From Bacteroidota bacterium (GTDB taxonomy: Bacteria; Bacteroidota; Bacteroidia; Bacteroidales; Dysgonomonadaceae), in assembly GCA_023437305.1 (NCBI GenBank), contig JAEZGN010000009.1:124001-188000 (forward strand): a DNA stretch of 64,000 nt, written 5' to 3'. The position numbers and the translations under genes are program-made. The notes below the pieces were generated by a model. It did no database searches and was not told where the DNA came from. It saw only the letters and a program-made list of their open reading frames with translations. Positions 8,314 to 16,579 of this stretch are shown here, piece by piece (positions within the stretch are counted from its first letter, which is position 1; every line of letters begins with the position of its first letter).

Positions 8314-9558
8314 TTATTCCAGCTTGTGGATAACAAGTCCTGATCGTAGTTTTGGTTCAAACCATGTTGTTTTTGGTGGCATGATGTTGCCCGAGTCGGC
8401 AATGTCCATCAGTTGCTTCATAGTGACAGGGTATAAGGCCAAAGCCAGCTTCATCTCACCGCTATCTACACGTTTTTTCAGTTCGTCCAAACCTCTAATT
8501 CCTCCTACGAAATCAATACGCTGATCGGAGCGCAAATCCTTTATGCCTAAAATTTCGTCCAATATATACTTCGAGGAGATAGTCACATCCAAAACGCCTA
8601 TTGGGTCGTTGTCGTCGTAAATTCCTTCTTTTGCCGTCAGGCTATAGCATTTGCCGTCAAGATAGATGGAAAAATTATGTAAAGTGGTGGGCTTTTCAAT
8701 GTCAGAACCCTTTTCTTCTACAATAAAATGTGCTTCTAGTTTTTTGAGAAATTCGGAAACACTCAATCCATTCAAGTCTTTTACCAAACGGTTGTAGTCT
8801 ATTATATTGAGCTGATTATCAGGAAAGCAAACAGCCATAAAGTAGTTGTACTCTTCGTCTCCCTTATGATGAGGGTTTAATCTCGCTTTTTCTGCCCCTA
8901 CCAATGCCGCTGCTGCCGAGCGATGGTGTCCGTCGGCTATATACAGGTAAGGTATAGTAGCAAATATATCCGTTATTTGTTGTATGTCCTCTTGATCTTT
9001 TATTACCCAAAAATGATGCCCTACACCGTCTGTTGCTTTAAAGTCATATTCGGCCGGAGTAGATATTGCACTTGCTATTATCTTATCCAAGTCTTTATTG
9101 TCTGGGTAGGCAAAAAATACAGGTTCTATATTCGCATTATTCACACGCACATGCTTCATGCGGTCTTCTTCTTTATCTCTGCGTGTGAGTTCGTGCTTTT
9201 TTATTTTCCCATTCATATAATCGTCTACATGCGAACATACTACCAAACCGTACTGGGTTTTTCCATTCATGGTTTGCGCATACACATAATAGTATTCCTC
9301 GGGGTCTTGCTTCAGCCAACCCTTTTCCTGAAACTTGTTGAAATTCTGTACTGCACGTTGATATACATCGGGATGATGTTCGTCTATTATTTCTTCAAAA
9401 TCTATTTCCGGTTTTATGATGCGGTAAAGAGATTTTTCGTTGCCTTCTGCTTCGAGCCGTGCTTCCAGAGAGCTTAAAACGTCGTAGGGGCGTGAGGCTA
9501 TTTGCTGAACAATACTTTTGGGTGGTCTTATTCCTTTAAACGGTTTTATTAGGGCCAT
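8314..9558 (-). CDS. DUF1015 family protein (putative HTH/kinase-like fold, unknown role)
   Basis: A 414-residue cytoplasmic protein beginning MALIKPFKGIRPPKSIVQQIASRPYDV, the standard opening of DUF1015 proteins. The family block LYIADGHHRSAAAAL (~215-228) is present, as is the C-terminal DLRSDQRIDFVGG. Family function is not established. In Bacteroidales this gene is often found next to serC and serA, as here, where it is divergent from serC across a 276-bp spacer; a link to serine or amino-acid metabolism is an inference from that. No truncation or odd features were seen. Confidence 0.85.
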   Translation of the reverse strand: MALIKPFKGIRPPKSIVQQIASRPYDVLSSLEARLEAEGNEKSLYRIIKPEIDFEEIIDEHHPDVYQRAVQNFNKFQEKGWLKQDPEEYYYVYAQTMNGKTQYGLVVCSHVDDYMNGKIKKHELTRRDKEEDRMKHVRVNNANIEPVFFAYPDNKDLDKIIASAISTPAEYDFKATDGVGHHFWVIKDQEDIQQITDIFATIPYLYIADGHHRSAAAALVGAEKARLNPHHKGDEEYNYFMAVCFPDNQLNIIDYNRLVKDLNGLSVSEFLKKLEAHFIVEEKGSDIEKPTTLHNFSIYLDGKCYSLTAKEGIYDDNDPIGVLDVTISSKYILDEILGIKDLRSDQRIDFVGGIRGLDELKKRVDSGEMKLALALYPVTMKQLMDIADSGNIMPPKTTWFEPKLRSGLVIHKLE

Positions 9559-9633
9559 GCTGTTTGAATTGAATGGATTATAAGGTTAAAATTAAATAAG
9601 GCAATGCAATCTTATCTTACTTTTTGCTATATG

Positions 9634-9641
9634 CAAATATA
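9634..9641 (-). promoter_or_regulatory. Candidate -7 box for the DUF1015 gene
   Basis: Minus-strand TATATTTG (TAnnTTTG consensus) lies 76 bp before the DUF1015 ATG in the divergent spacer. No clear -33 partner was seen, so this is tentative. Confidence 0.3.
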
Positions 9642-9774
9642 TGAAAACAATAGATAAAAGTATCATAATATGTGAAAATTCCAAATACCTCTGATGCAAA
9701 AAGCATTTTGTTAGATTATTTAAATAAAAATCAATAAAAGTCATTCTTAATCACTGTATTTCATATATAATTAG

Positions 9775-9782
9775 TAATTTTG
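9775..9782 (+). promoter_or_regulatory. Candidate -7 box for serC-serA
   Basis: TAATTTTG matches TAnnTTTG and lies 52 bp upstream of the serC ATG. The -33 region at the right distance reads CACTG rather than TTTG, so only half of the consensus is met. Confidence 0.4.
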
Positions 9783-9834
9783 GAGTCCAAAAATAATATG
9801 GAAGAGTTCTTAATTCCCTAATTTAATATATAAA

Positions 9835-10908
9835 ATGAAGAAATATAATTTTAGTGCAGGGCCATCAATCCTTCCCCAACAAACAATGGAGGAGACAGCA
9901 AAAGCTATTCTGGATTTTAATGGTTCTTCTTTTTCTTTAATGGAGGTAAGCCACAGAAGCAAGGATTTTCAGGCTGTAATGGACGAAACAGTTGAACTGT
10001 TTAAGGAATTATTAGAAATCCCGGCAGGCTACTCGGTGCTTTTTCTTGGAGGGGGTGCTAGTTTGCAGTTTTGCATGGTGCCTTTTAATTTACTAGAAAG
10101 AAAAGCGGCATATTTGAATACGGGGACGTGGGCAAGTAAAGCTCAGAAAGAGGCTAAATTGTTTGGAGAAGTAGTAGAGGTAGCATCATCTAAGGCTGCA
10201 AACTATACTTATATTCCAAAAGATTATACAATTCCTACCGATGCGGATTATTTCCACATCACTACCAACAATACGATTTTCGGAACAGAGATACATACCG
10301 ATCTCGATTCTCCGGTGCCGTTAGTTGCAGACATGTCGTCTGACATCTTTTCACGTCCGGTAGATATATCAAAATATGCTTTGATATATGGTGGTGCTCA
10401 GAAAAATTTGGCTCCATCGGGAGTAACTTTCGTTATCGTAAAAGATGAAATATTAGGAAAGGTAAATCGCCCTATCCCAACTATGCTTGACTACCGTACG
10501 CATATCGAAAACGGCTCAATGTTCAATACGCCTCCTGTTGTTCCTGTATATGCAGCGATGCAAACATTGAGATGGCTTAAAGCGAACGGAGGTCTTGATG
10601 CAATGTATAAACGCAACAAAGAGAAGGCAACATTGCTATATGACGAAATAGACCGTAGCTCAGTATTTAAAGGCACATGTCAGGTTGAAGACCGTTCGTT
10701 GATGAATGTATGTTTTGTGATGACTTCAGAATATGAAGGAAATGAAGCAGCATTCTTAGAATTTGCAAAAGAACGCGGATTGTATGAACTAAAAGGACAC
10801 CGCTCGGTTGGTGGTTTCCGTGCATCTATCTACAATGCTATGCCTATCGAAGGTGTTCAGGCATTAGTAGATGCAATGAAAGAATTTGAAAAGAAAATAG
10901 CTAAATAA
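9835..10908 (+). CDS. serC: Phosphoserine aminotransferase
   Basis: PLP enzyme converting 3-phosphohydroxypyruvate and glutamate to phosphoserine, step two of serine synthesis; the family can also act on the homologous intermediate of pyridoxine synthesis. The 357 residues match the E. coli-type length. Visible are NFSAGPSILP at the N-terminus, LGGGASLQF for cofactor phosphate binding, HITTNNTIFGTE, and the PLP-lysine Lys190 in YGGAQKNLAPSG. The C-terminal HRSVGGFRASIYNAMP is the usual substrate-binding block. The stop overlaps the serA start by one base (TAATG), indicating translational coupling. Confidence 0.97.
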   Translation: MKKYNFSAGPSILPQQTMEETAKAILDFNGSSFSLMEVSHRSKDFQAVMDETVELFKELLEIPAGYSVLFLGGGASLQFCMVPFNLLERKAAYLNTGTWASKAQKEAKLFGEVVEVASSKAANYTYIPKDYTIPTDADYFHITTNNTIFGTEIHTDLDSPVPLVADMSSDIFSRPVDISKYALIYGGAQKNLAPSGVTFVIVKDEILGKVNRPIPTMLDYRTHIENGSMFNTPPVVPVYAAMQTLRWLKANGGLDAMYKRNKEKATLLYDEIDRSSVFKGTCQVEDRSLMNVCFVMTSEYEGNEAAFLEFAKERGLYELKGHRSVGGFRASIYNAMPIEGVQALVDAMKEFEKKIAK

Positions 10909-11831
10909 TGAAAGTACTTGTTGCTACAGACAAACCATTTGCAGCTGAGGCTGTAACTGGAATAAGAGAAGTTATAGAGAAAGCCGGATTTGAACTGATT
11001 TTACTCGAAAGGTACACCGAAAAAAAACAACTGCTAGATGCGGTAGCCAATGTTGATGCTGCAATTATCCGTAGCGATATCTTCGACAAAGAAGTGTTGG
11101 ATGCTGCTAAAAATCTAAAGATTGTTGTACGTGCAGGAGCCGGTTACGATAACATTGATTTGGAAGCTGCTACAGCAAACAAAATATGTGTGATGAATAC
11201 TCCTGGACAGAATGCAAATGCTGTTGCAGAGTTGCTATTTGGTCTTGCTATATATGCTATCCGCAGTTTCTTTAAGGGTACATCGGGAACAGAGCTTTTG
11301 GGTAAAAAGCTAGGGATTCATGCCTATGGAAATGTAGGACGCAATGTAGCTCGTATAGCCAAGGGCTTTGGTATGGAAGTGTATGCTTTCGATCCGTTTT
11401 TACCTAAAGATGTTATCGAAAGAGAAGGAGTAAAAGCTGTTGATTCGGCTGAAGAATTATACACTACTTGCCAATATGTATCTTTACATATGCCTGCTAC
11501 AGACGAAACGGCTAATTCTATTAACTATGCTTTGATTAGCAAAATGCCTAAAAACGCATTGCTACTGAACACTGCTCGTAAAGAAGTAGTAGATGAAGCT
11601 TCGATAGTGAAGGTAATGGAAGAGCGTAAAGATTTCAAATATATAACGGATGTACTTCCGAGCAATCATGCTGAGATGACTGAAAAATTTGCAGGAAGAT
11701 ACTTCTCTACACCTAAAAAATCGGGTGCGCAAACCGACGAGGCAAATATTAATGCCGGTATTGCAGCGGCCAATCAGATAGTGGACTTCATTAAGAACGG
11801 TAATGAACGTTTCAGAGTAAATGAAAAGTAA
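10908..11831 (+). CDS. serA: D-3-phosphoglycerate dehydrogenase, short form with Lys replacing the catalytic His
   Basis: NAD-dependent dehydrogenase opening the serine pathway. At 307 residues it lacks the C-terminal ACT regulatory domain of long SerA. The fold is clear: VVRAGAGYDNIDLEAAT, NTPGQNANAVAEL, nucleotide loop YGNVGRN (~140-146), and NTARKEVVDE with the substrate Arg224. Most 2-hydroxyacid dehydrogenases have TPHxGAxT, whose His pairs with a Glu as the acid-base catalyst. Here the stretch is TPKKSGAQT, so Lys270/Lys271 stand in, and the usual Glu of DVxxxEP is not at its normal place (DVLPSNHAEM). This resembles the Lys-type enzyme reported from Entamoeba histolytica. The gene overlaps serC, which supports its role. 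Confidence 0.93.
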   Translation: MKVLVATDKPFAAEAVTGIREVIEKAGFELILLERYTEKKQLLDAVANVDAAIIRSDIFDKEVLDAAKNLKIVVRAGAGYDNIDLEAATANKICVMNTPGQNANAVAELLFGLAIYAIRSFFKGTSGTELLGKKLGIHAYGNVGRNVARIAKGFGMEVYAFDPFLPKDVIEREGVKAVDSAEELYTTCQYVSLHMPATDETANSINYALISKMPKNALLLNTARKEVVDEASIVKVMEERKDFKYITDVLPSNHAEMTEKFAGRYFSTPKKSGAQTDEANINAGIAAANQIVDFIKNGNERFRVNEK

Positions 11832-11860
11832 GATAACACCTATCTAACTATACTTTTTTT

Positions 11861-11891
11861 GAAAGGGATATTCGCACAGAGTATCCCTTTC
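11861..11891. terminator. Hairpin between convergent serA and the efflux operon
   Basis: GAAAGGGATA / TATCCCTTTC, a perfect 10-bp stem with an 11-nt loop, centred between the serA stop and the stop of the MFS gene. The U-tract is weak on both strands. It probably serves as a shared terminator. Confidence 0.6.
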
Positions 11892-11894
11892 TTA

Positions 11895-13505
11895 TTATCC
11901 GGACATATCATTGCCCATCTTCATTAGCCTTACAGCCTTAAATTGGAGGAAATACAAAACTATGCCTATAAGCAGGATAATACCAAATATGAGCATCCAC
12001 CCTGCTATGGTTTTTATACTGACAGTAAGAGCCTGTATCTGTATTTTCTGAAAGATAGCATTGGTTGCGATCTGATGCGCTTCTTCTATACTCCACCCTT
12101 GCGAAAGAGCTGTGTTAACCGACGAGTTGAACTGTCCCGATGCCAGTGGATTTTGTGCATCTACCTCCTGAGACAAGATAAGTATATTGTTTTGCTGTAG
12201 CCTGTATAGCCAGTTGGTAAGGATCGATGATCCTACCGCCGGAGCAAGAGCCGAACGAGTGGAGATCAGGAAAAAACCGTTATATATAAGTTGTTTGGGC
12301 GATAGACCGTATATTCCGTATATGGCGAAAGCCACAAACAGGACCAGCATACCTACTCCCCGAAGAAACATCAATAGATAAAGATCTTCGTACAGCCCGT
12401 AAGGGGTGATCAGGAAATAGAGCAAAGCAATGGATACGGTAAAGCAGCTAAAGCCTAAGAATATAAGCCACGTCATGCGTATTTCCATCTTGAACCAATA
12501 GTAACATATTATCCCGCCCACTATTATTCCCGGTATCATATACATGTACAGTTCGTTTATATGTGCACTGTCGAGACGCAGAACGTTGGTGGTATATGAC
12601 GAGACCAAAATACTGAAAGATGCATAAAACATCAGCACGAACGAAAGCAAGTATACGGTGACCGAGTTTCTATTTTTAAGAATACTCAGGTCGAGAAACG
12701 GCTTATCTGTAAATTGCCGACGGACAAACAACCATCCTGTGACAGGAATTAGCAATGCGGCTATAATAATATTGCGAGAAGAAAACCAATCGTTCGTTTT
12801 TCCGTATGTGGCAACATAAATGATAGACATGTAACATACCGACAGAAGAAAAAGGCTTAGCCAGTCTATATCCTTTATCGGTATGCGGATCAGACGTCTG
12901 GCAAATGTCATACATGTATCTACGGCTATAATGGCTACCAAGAGCATGAGTATCATAAAGTAATACATGTATTGCCAATTGTAAATATAAGCAAGTTCGG
13001 CGGTAATGACCAACGATAATTGTCCACAGGTAAGAGTTATGGGATAGAACTTGGCGTAAAATTCGTTACGCGTTCCACTCGGACTTAATGCGGGCATTAA
13101 AATATTGATGGTCTCTATAAGCGAAAATGCCTTAAAGTATCCGATGAAGAAACTACAGACAGTAATTACTTCTATATAGTTTGTCTTGGCACATATAAAG
13201 CTAAGCAGTACCTGAAACAGCAGTACCACCAGAATAATTGTCTTAGCGGTTGCCAAAGGTTTTACTTTTGGTATAACGAGGTAAGCTATAGCCATACCTA
13301 CCGACGAGGCATAGTAAGCCATATTGATATCTTCGGATATAACACCCAAATAGCCTGATATGTCGATATTACTACCCGTATATGCTCCGTTTATAAGCAT
13401 TATGGGTATCAGTATCGTCAATGCTACTACGACCTTCAACCAACCCGGAACCCAGCTTCTGAAAGGGCTGATGGTTGTGGGTTTTATAATGGGGATGCTT
13501 ACCAT
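11895..13505 (-). CDS. MFS drug transporter, DHA2/EmrB-like (14 TM)
   Basis: A 536-residue inner-membrane protein with about 14 hydrophobic segments, as in DHA2 proton antiporters of the EmrB type, plus a polar loop around residues 445-490 (SQEVDAQNPLASGQF...) between the last two helices. It lacks a strongly conserved EmrB motif C, so it belongs to the divergent Bacteroidota branch. The start abuts the stop of the upstream hlyD gene with no gap. Together with the adaptor and the TolC-like protein it should form a tripartite efflux pump from inner membrane to outside. Substrate not predictable. Confidence 0.88.
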   Translation of the reverse strand: MVSIPIIKPTTISPFRSWVPGWLKVVVALTILIPIMLINGAYTGSNIDISGYLGVISEDINMAYYASSVGMAIAYLVIPKVKPLATAKTIILVVLLFQVLLSFICAKTNYIEVITVCSFFIGYFKAFSLIETINILMPALSPSGTRNEFYAKFYPITLTCGQLSLVITAELAYIYNWQYMYYFMILMLLVAIIAVDTCMTFARRLIRIPIKDIDWLSLFLLSVCYMSIIYVATYGKTNDWFSSRNIIIAALLIPVTGWLFVRRQFTDKPFLDLSILKNRNSVTVYLLSFVLMFYASFSILVSSYTTNVLRLDSAHINELYMYMIPGIIVGGIICYYWFKMEIRMTWLIFLGFSCFTVSIALLYFLITPYGLYEDLYLLMFLRGVGMLVLFVAFAIYGIYGLSPKQLIYNGFFLISTRSALAPAVGSSILTNWLYRLQQNNILILSQEVDAQNPLASGQFNSSVNTALSQGWSIEEAHQIATNAIFQKIQIQALTVSIKTIAGWMLIFGIILLIGIVLYFLQFKAVRLMKMGNDMSG

Positions 13506-14612
13506 TTATTCTTTGTCTTTTATAGCTTCTACCATAACCATCATACCTGCACGTAGCTTTTGCATATCTTCGTCCGATATGTTTTCGAACTCAATACGTA
13601 CGGGTATACGTTGCTGTATTTTTACGAAGTTACCCGCAGAGTTGTCGCTGGGTAGCATCGAGTATTTTGCTCCTGTGGCTTCGGATATGGCAGTAACTTT
13701 TCCTCTGAATATTTTATCACTGATGGCATCTACTCTTATTCTAATCTCTTGTCCGATGTAGATGTTCTCTATCTGTTTTTCTCGATAGTTGGCAATGATC
13801 CATTTATTATTGTTCTTTATCAGGCTGGTGATTGTCTGTCCCGCTTGTACTAGCTGCCCCGACTCGAGTGTACGCCGCCCTACGTAGCCGCTAAATGGTG
13901 CTAAGATAACTGTATAAGACAAATTGAGTTTTGCCATTTCAAGGTCTGCTTTGCGGCGCAGAATTGTAGCTTCTGCATTACCTTGCTTTTTTGAAGTCTC
14001 GGTAGATGTCGACTTCAGAGATTCACGTTGTCTCAGAAGAGCATTGTAGTGAGCACTTTGCGCATCATATTCACTTTTTACCTGATCGTATTGTTGTTGA
14101 GATACAGCTTCGGCTTCAAGTAGGTTTTTGTATCGTTTCAGATCTTGTCCCGATTTCCACAAGCGGGCTTTGGCTTCTTCTATATTAGCATCAGATACAG
14201 TAACATTTGTAGATGTGGTAGCTATACTCGATGCCAATACCGATGAGCTATTTTGTGCATCTAATAGCGCAGCTTCGGCATCCATCAGTTTAATTTTTAG
14301 CTCCCTGTCATCAATTATAAGTAGTGTATCTCCTGCATTTACCCATTGATGATCTGTGAAACGCACCTCCTTTATATAACCCGTAATGCGTGAGTTAATT
14401 GGAGTTATATATTGCTCTACTGTAGCATCATTGGTTATTTCGTATTTGTAATAACGGATGAAGAAATCTACTCCCCAAGCTATTCCTCCAAGTGCTAGCA
14501 GTATGCTTATTGCGTTGAGGATAAGGTTTCTGCGTTGCTTACGTTTCAATTTGTGATAAGCCTCTTTCTCTTCCTGCTTATTATCTATTTTATCTAATTG
14601 ATCTGTATCCAT
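13506..14612 (-). CDS. HlyD/EmrA-type periplasmic adaptor
   Basis: Membrane fusion protein of 368 residues. A cytoplasmic Lys/Arg-rich start is followed by one TM helix (~30-52, NLILNAISILLALGGIAWGVDFF). Then come a split lipoyl half (VEQYITPINSRITGYIKEV), a long coiled-coil hairpin (~110-215), the second lipoyl half (LSYTVILAPFSGYVGRRTLESGQLVQAGQ) and a beta-barrel. The motif APFSGYVG is typical of EmrA adaptors. It lies 2 nt after tolC and directly before the MFS gene, so it links the two. Confidence 0.93.
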   Translation of the reverse strand: MDTDQLDKIDNKQEEKEAYHKLKRKQRRNLILNAISILLALGGIAWGVDFFIRYYKYEITNDATVEQYITPINSRITGYIKEVRFTDHQWVNAGDTLLIIDDRELKIKLMDAEAALLDAQNSSSVLASSIATTSTNVTVSDANIEEAKARLWKSGQDLKRYKNLLEAEAVSQQQYDQVKSEYDAQSAHYNALLRQRESLKSTSTETSKKQGNAEATILRRKADLEMAKLNLSYTVILAPFSGYVGRRTLESGQLVQAGQTITSLIKNNNKWIIANYREKQIENIYIGQEIRIRVDAISDKIFRGKVTAISEATGAKYSMLPSDNSAGNFVKIQQRIPVRIEFENISDEDMQKLRAGMMVMVEAIKDKE

Positions 14613-14614
14613 AA

Positions 14615-15922
14615 TTATAAATTCCCGCTTACTTTTTGTAGTTGATAATAAGTATATATTGCATTGGTTTTGGCAGCTGTAAGTTGTAACTCCGAGTTTA
14701 ACTGTACCGTATTAGCATCCAAGAGGTCGGTGAGTATTGCCAATTGGTTGAAATACTTATTCTTAACTATGCGGTAGTTTTCATTTGCCTGCAATAACGA
14801 TTCTTCATACGATTTTATTCTGTCCAGAGCTTCCTGATGCTTAATGTATGCCGATTTTACATCGGTTCTTATGTTTTGTTTTTGTTGCTCTTTTGCTAAT
14901 TCTTGCAGCTGTACCTGATGTTTGGCTGCATTTGTATTATGCTTTTTATCAAATAATGCAGATATGCGATAAGACAGATTTAATGTCACACCCCAAGCGT
15001 TAAGATATAAATCCTGAGCCGGGGAAACATTTGGAATAGGGCGAGCCAGCGTATTAGTTGCCTGTAACGACAGGGTAGGGAGATAATCAGCCTTAGTGAG
15101 GCTCAGTCCATTTTTGGCAAGGGCAATGTTTGTTTCTGCTATCTTCATATCCGGATACTGGGAGTATGCCAGATATATATAATCGTTTTCAGATTTTAAG
15201 CTGAACAGTGATGTAAGGAATCTCTGATCGGGTTCTAATATGGTATTCTCGTCTATACCCAACACTACATCCAATTGTTGCGAAACCAATGTTATATCGT
15301 TATCAGTTTCTTTGTATAATAACTCATAATTGGTAAGTACCAGCTTACTACGCAAAACGTCATTTGTAGTGATCATACCCTCCTGTTTCATTTTCTCTAT
15401 ATCCTTTAGGCGGGTTTTGGCTTCTTCGATGTTCTGGCGATATACTTCCCTTTTCTTGTATAAGTTGAATAAATTGAGATATTTACTTATTAGCCAGAGT
15501 TTAAGCTCCGACTTGTCTTTTTGTAAATAAAGTTGGGCTATCTCTTTTTCAAGATCAGCTCTTTCTATGTTTCCTTTTATTCGTCCACCCTGATAAATAG
15601 GTTGTGTAACGCTCACCTGATAGTTTTGTTTCCAGTCGGGTGTTTCGGGGTGTTGCAGGAATGATAAATCTTTATCTAAGATAGTGGGTGTACCTACATA
15701 ACCAAACAGTCCATTGACGGATATATCGGGCAATTGTTTGTTCCTTGCCAAGCCTGCTTTATCTTCCGATATGCTGCTTTTAATAACAGAGGCTTGTATT
15801 GTGATACTATTTTGTAAACCTTTCTCAAATAGTTCATCAATACTTATCTTATATGTTGTCTGTGCCGCTAATGATAGCCACATAGCAAGGAAAATGAATA
15901 AAACATTTATTCTTCTTTTCAC
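14615..15922 (-). CDS. TolC family outer-membrane efflux protein
   Basis: A 435-residue outer-membrane channel subunit with a signal peptide (MKRRINVLFIFLAMWLSLAAQ) and two homologous halves. Each half holds long helices with the usual VTQPIYQGGRIKGNIERADLEKE and LSLTKADYLPTLSLQATNTLA blocks of the TolC/OEP family. It is the exit duct of the neighbouring EmrA/EmrB-like pump. The ATG abuts the stop of the marR gene, so the regulator and pump are on one message. Confidence 0.93.
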   Translation of the reverse strand: MKRRINVLFIFLAMWLSLAAQTTYKISIDELFEKGLQNSITIQASVIKSSISEDKAGLARNKQLPDISVNGLFGYVGTPTILDKDLSFLQHPETPDWKQNYQVSVTQPIYQGGRIKGNIERADLEKEIAQLYLQKDKSELKLWLISKYLNLFNLYKKREVYRQNIEEAKTRLKDIEKMKQEGMITTNDVLRSKLVLTNYELLYKETDNDITLVSQQLDVVLGIDENTILEPDQRFLTSLFSLKSENDYIYLAYSQYPDMKIAETNIALAKNGLSLTKADYLPTLSLQATNTLARPIPNVSPAQDLYLNAWGVTLNLSYRISALFDKKHNTNAAKHQVQLQELAKEQQKQNIRTDVKSAYIKHQEALDRIKSYEESLLQANENYRIVKNKYFNQLAILTDLLDANTVQLNSELQLTAAKTNAIYTYYQLQKVSGNL

Positions 15923-16348
15923 TTATTTCTCCTTTATTATCTGTATAAATTCTTTCATATAATTAATGCTTATCTCTATATGGTCGAGATTCAAATCTTT
16001 CTCGAGTTCGTTGTACACATCATTTATTATTTTTCTAATCTCGATATAGAACTCCTTGCCTTTGGGGGTCAGCATAACGAGTTTGCTGCGTTTGTCATTC
16101 TCGTCTTCTTCCCTTCTTACAAGGCCTCTTTTTTCCATATTCTTAATCAAATACGATAGGCTCGACTTGTCTTTGTACGTCAGATTTGCCAATTCTTGCT
16201 GGTTTACTTTGCAAGAGGTATCGAGACACCTTATTATGTGTAACATTTCGAATGTCACATCAATATTGTTTTCTCGTATTTTTCGATGGATTATCTGACG
16301 GTAGTAAGACTGTGTTTGCAATATCGTTTGTATAAAAGTTTGCAACAT
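15923..16348 (-). CDS. MarR family transcriptional regulator of the efflux operon
   Basis: Winged-helix repressor-type protein. The frame extends upstream to 16405, but that would place the start inside the palindromic operator. The ATG at 16348 gives MLQTFIQTILQTQSYY and a 141-residue protein of normal MarR length. The winged-helix part shows QQELANLTYKDKSSLSYLIKNMEKRGLVRREEDENDKR, with the DKR wing motif typical of MarR. It heads the operon marR-tolC-hlyD-MFS, with gene gaps of 0, 2 and 0 nt. A ligand-relieved autorepressor is the expected mode; the ligand is unknown. Confidence 0.93.
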   Translation of the reverse strand: MLQTFIQTILQTQSYYRQIIHRKIRENNIDVTFEMLHIIRCLDTSCKVNQQELANLTYKDKSSLSYLIKNMEKRGLVRREEDENDKRSKLVMLTPKGKEFYIEIRKIINDVYNELEKDLNLDHIEISINYMKEFIQIIKEK

Positions 16349-16386
16349 GTCTATTTTATTTTGGGTACAAATGTATAATAAAAGAT

Positions 16387-16412
16387 TATATAGTTGAACG
16401 TTCAACTATATA
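16387..16412. promoter_or_regulatory. Perfect palindrome, probable MarR operator
   Basis: A 26-bp perfect palindrome whose core is TAGTTGAACGTTCAACTA, 39 bp before the marR ATG. MarR dimers bind palindromes of this length, and the position just upstream of the operon fits autorepression. The binding itself is inferred. Confidence 0.75.
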
Positions 16413-16533
16413 TTTTTTCTGAATTATTATAAAAATATATAACATATAGATAGAAGAATTCGTTTTCGAGTGATTGATTCTTAGCTCTTCATCTTTCCAA
16501 TTGGAGTAAGCAATATTCTAAGCAGAAATGAGT

Positions 16534-16541
16534 TATATTTG
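16534..16541 (+). promoter_or_regulatory. Candidate -7 box for the porE-like operon
   Basis: TATATTTG fits TAnnTTTG and lies 39 bp upstream of the TTG start at 16580. The -33 element is not convincing. Confidence 0.4.
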
Positions 16542-16579
16542 TAAACTGTAACAACGTATTGTAATAACCTGAAAAGAGT

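Noticed and set aside
8923..9477. Plus-strand frame of 184 residues opposite the DUF1015 gene
   Set aside because: Its Tyr/Val/Phe-rich composition is that of the reverse complement of a real gene; the minus strand holds a complete recognised family.
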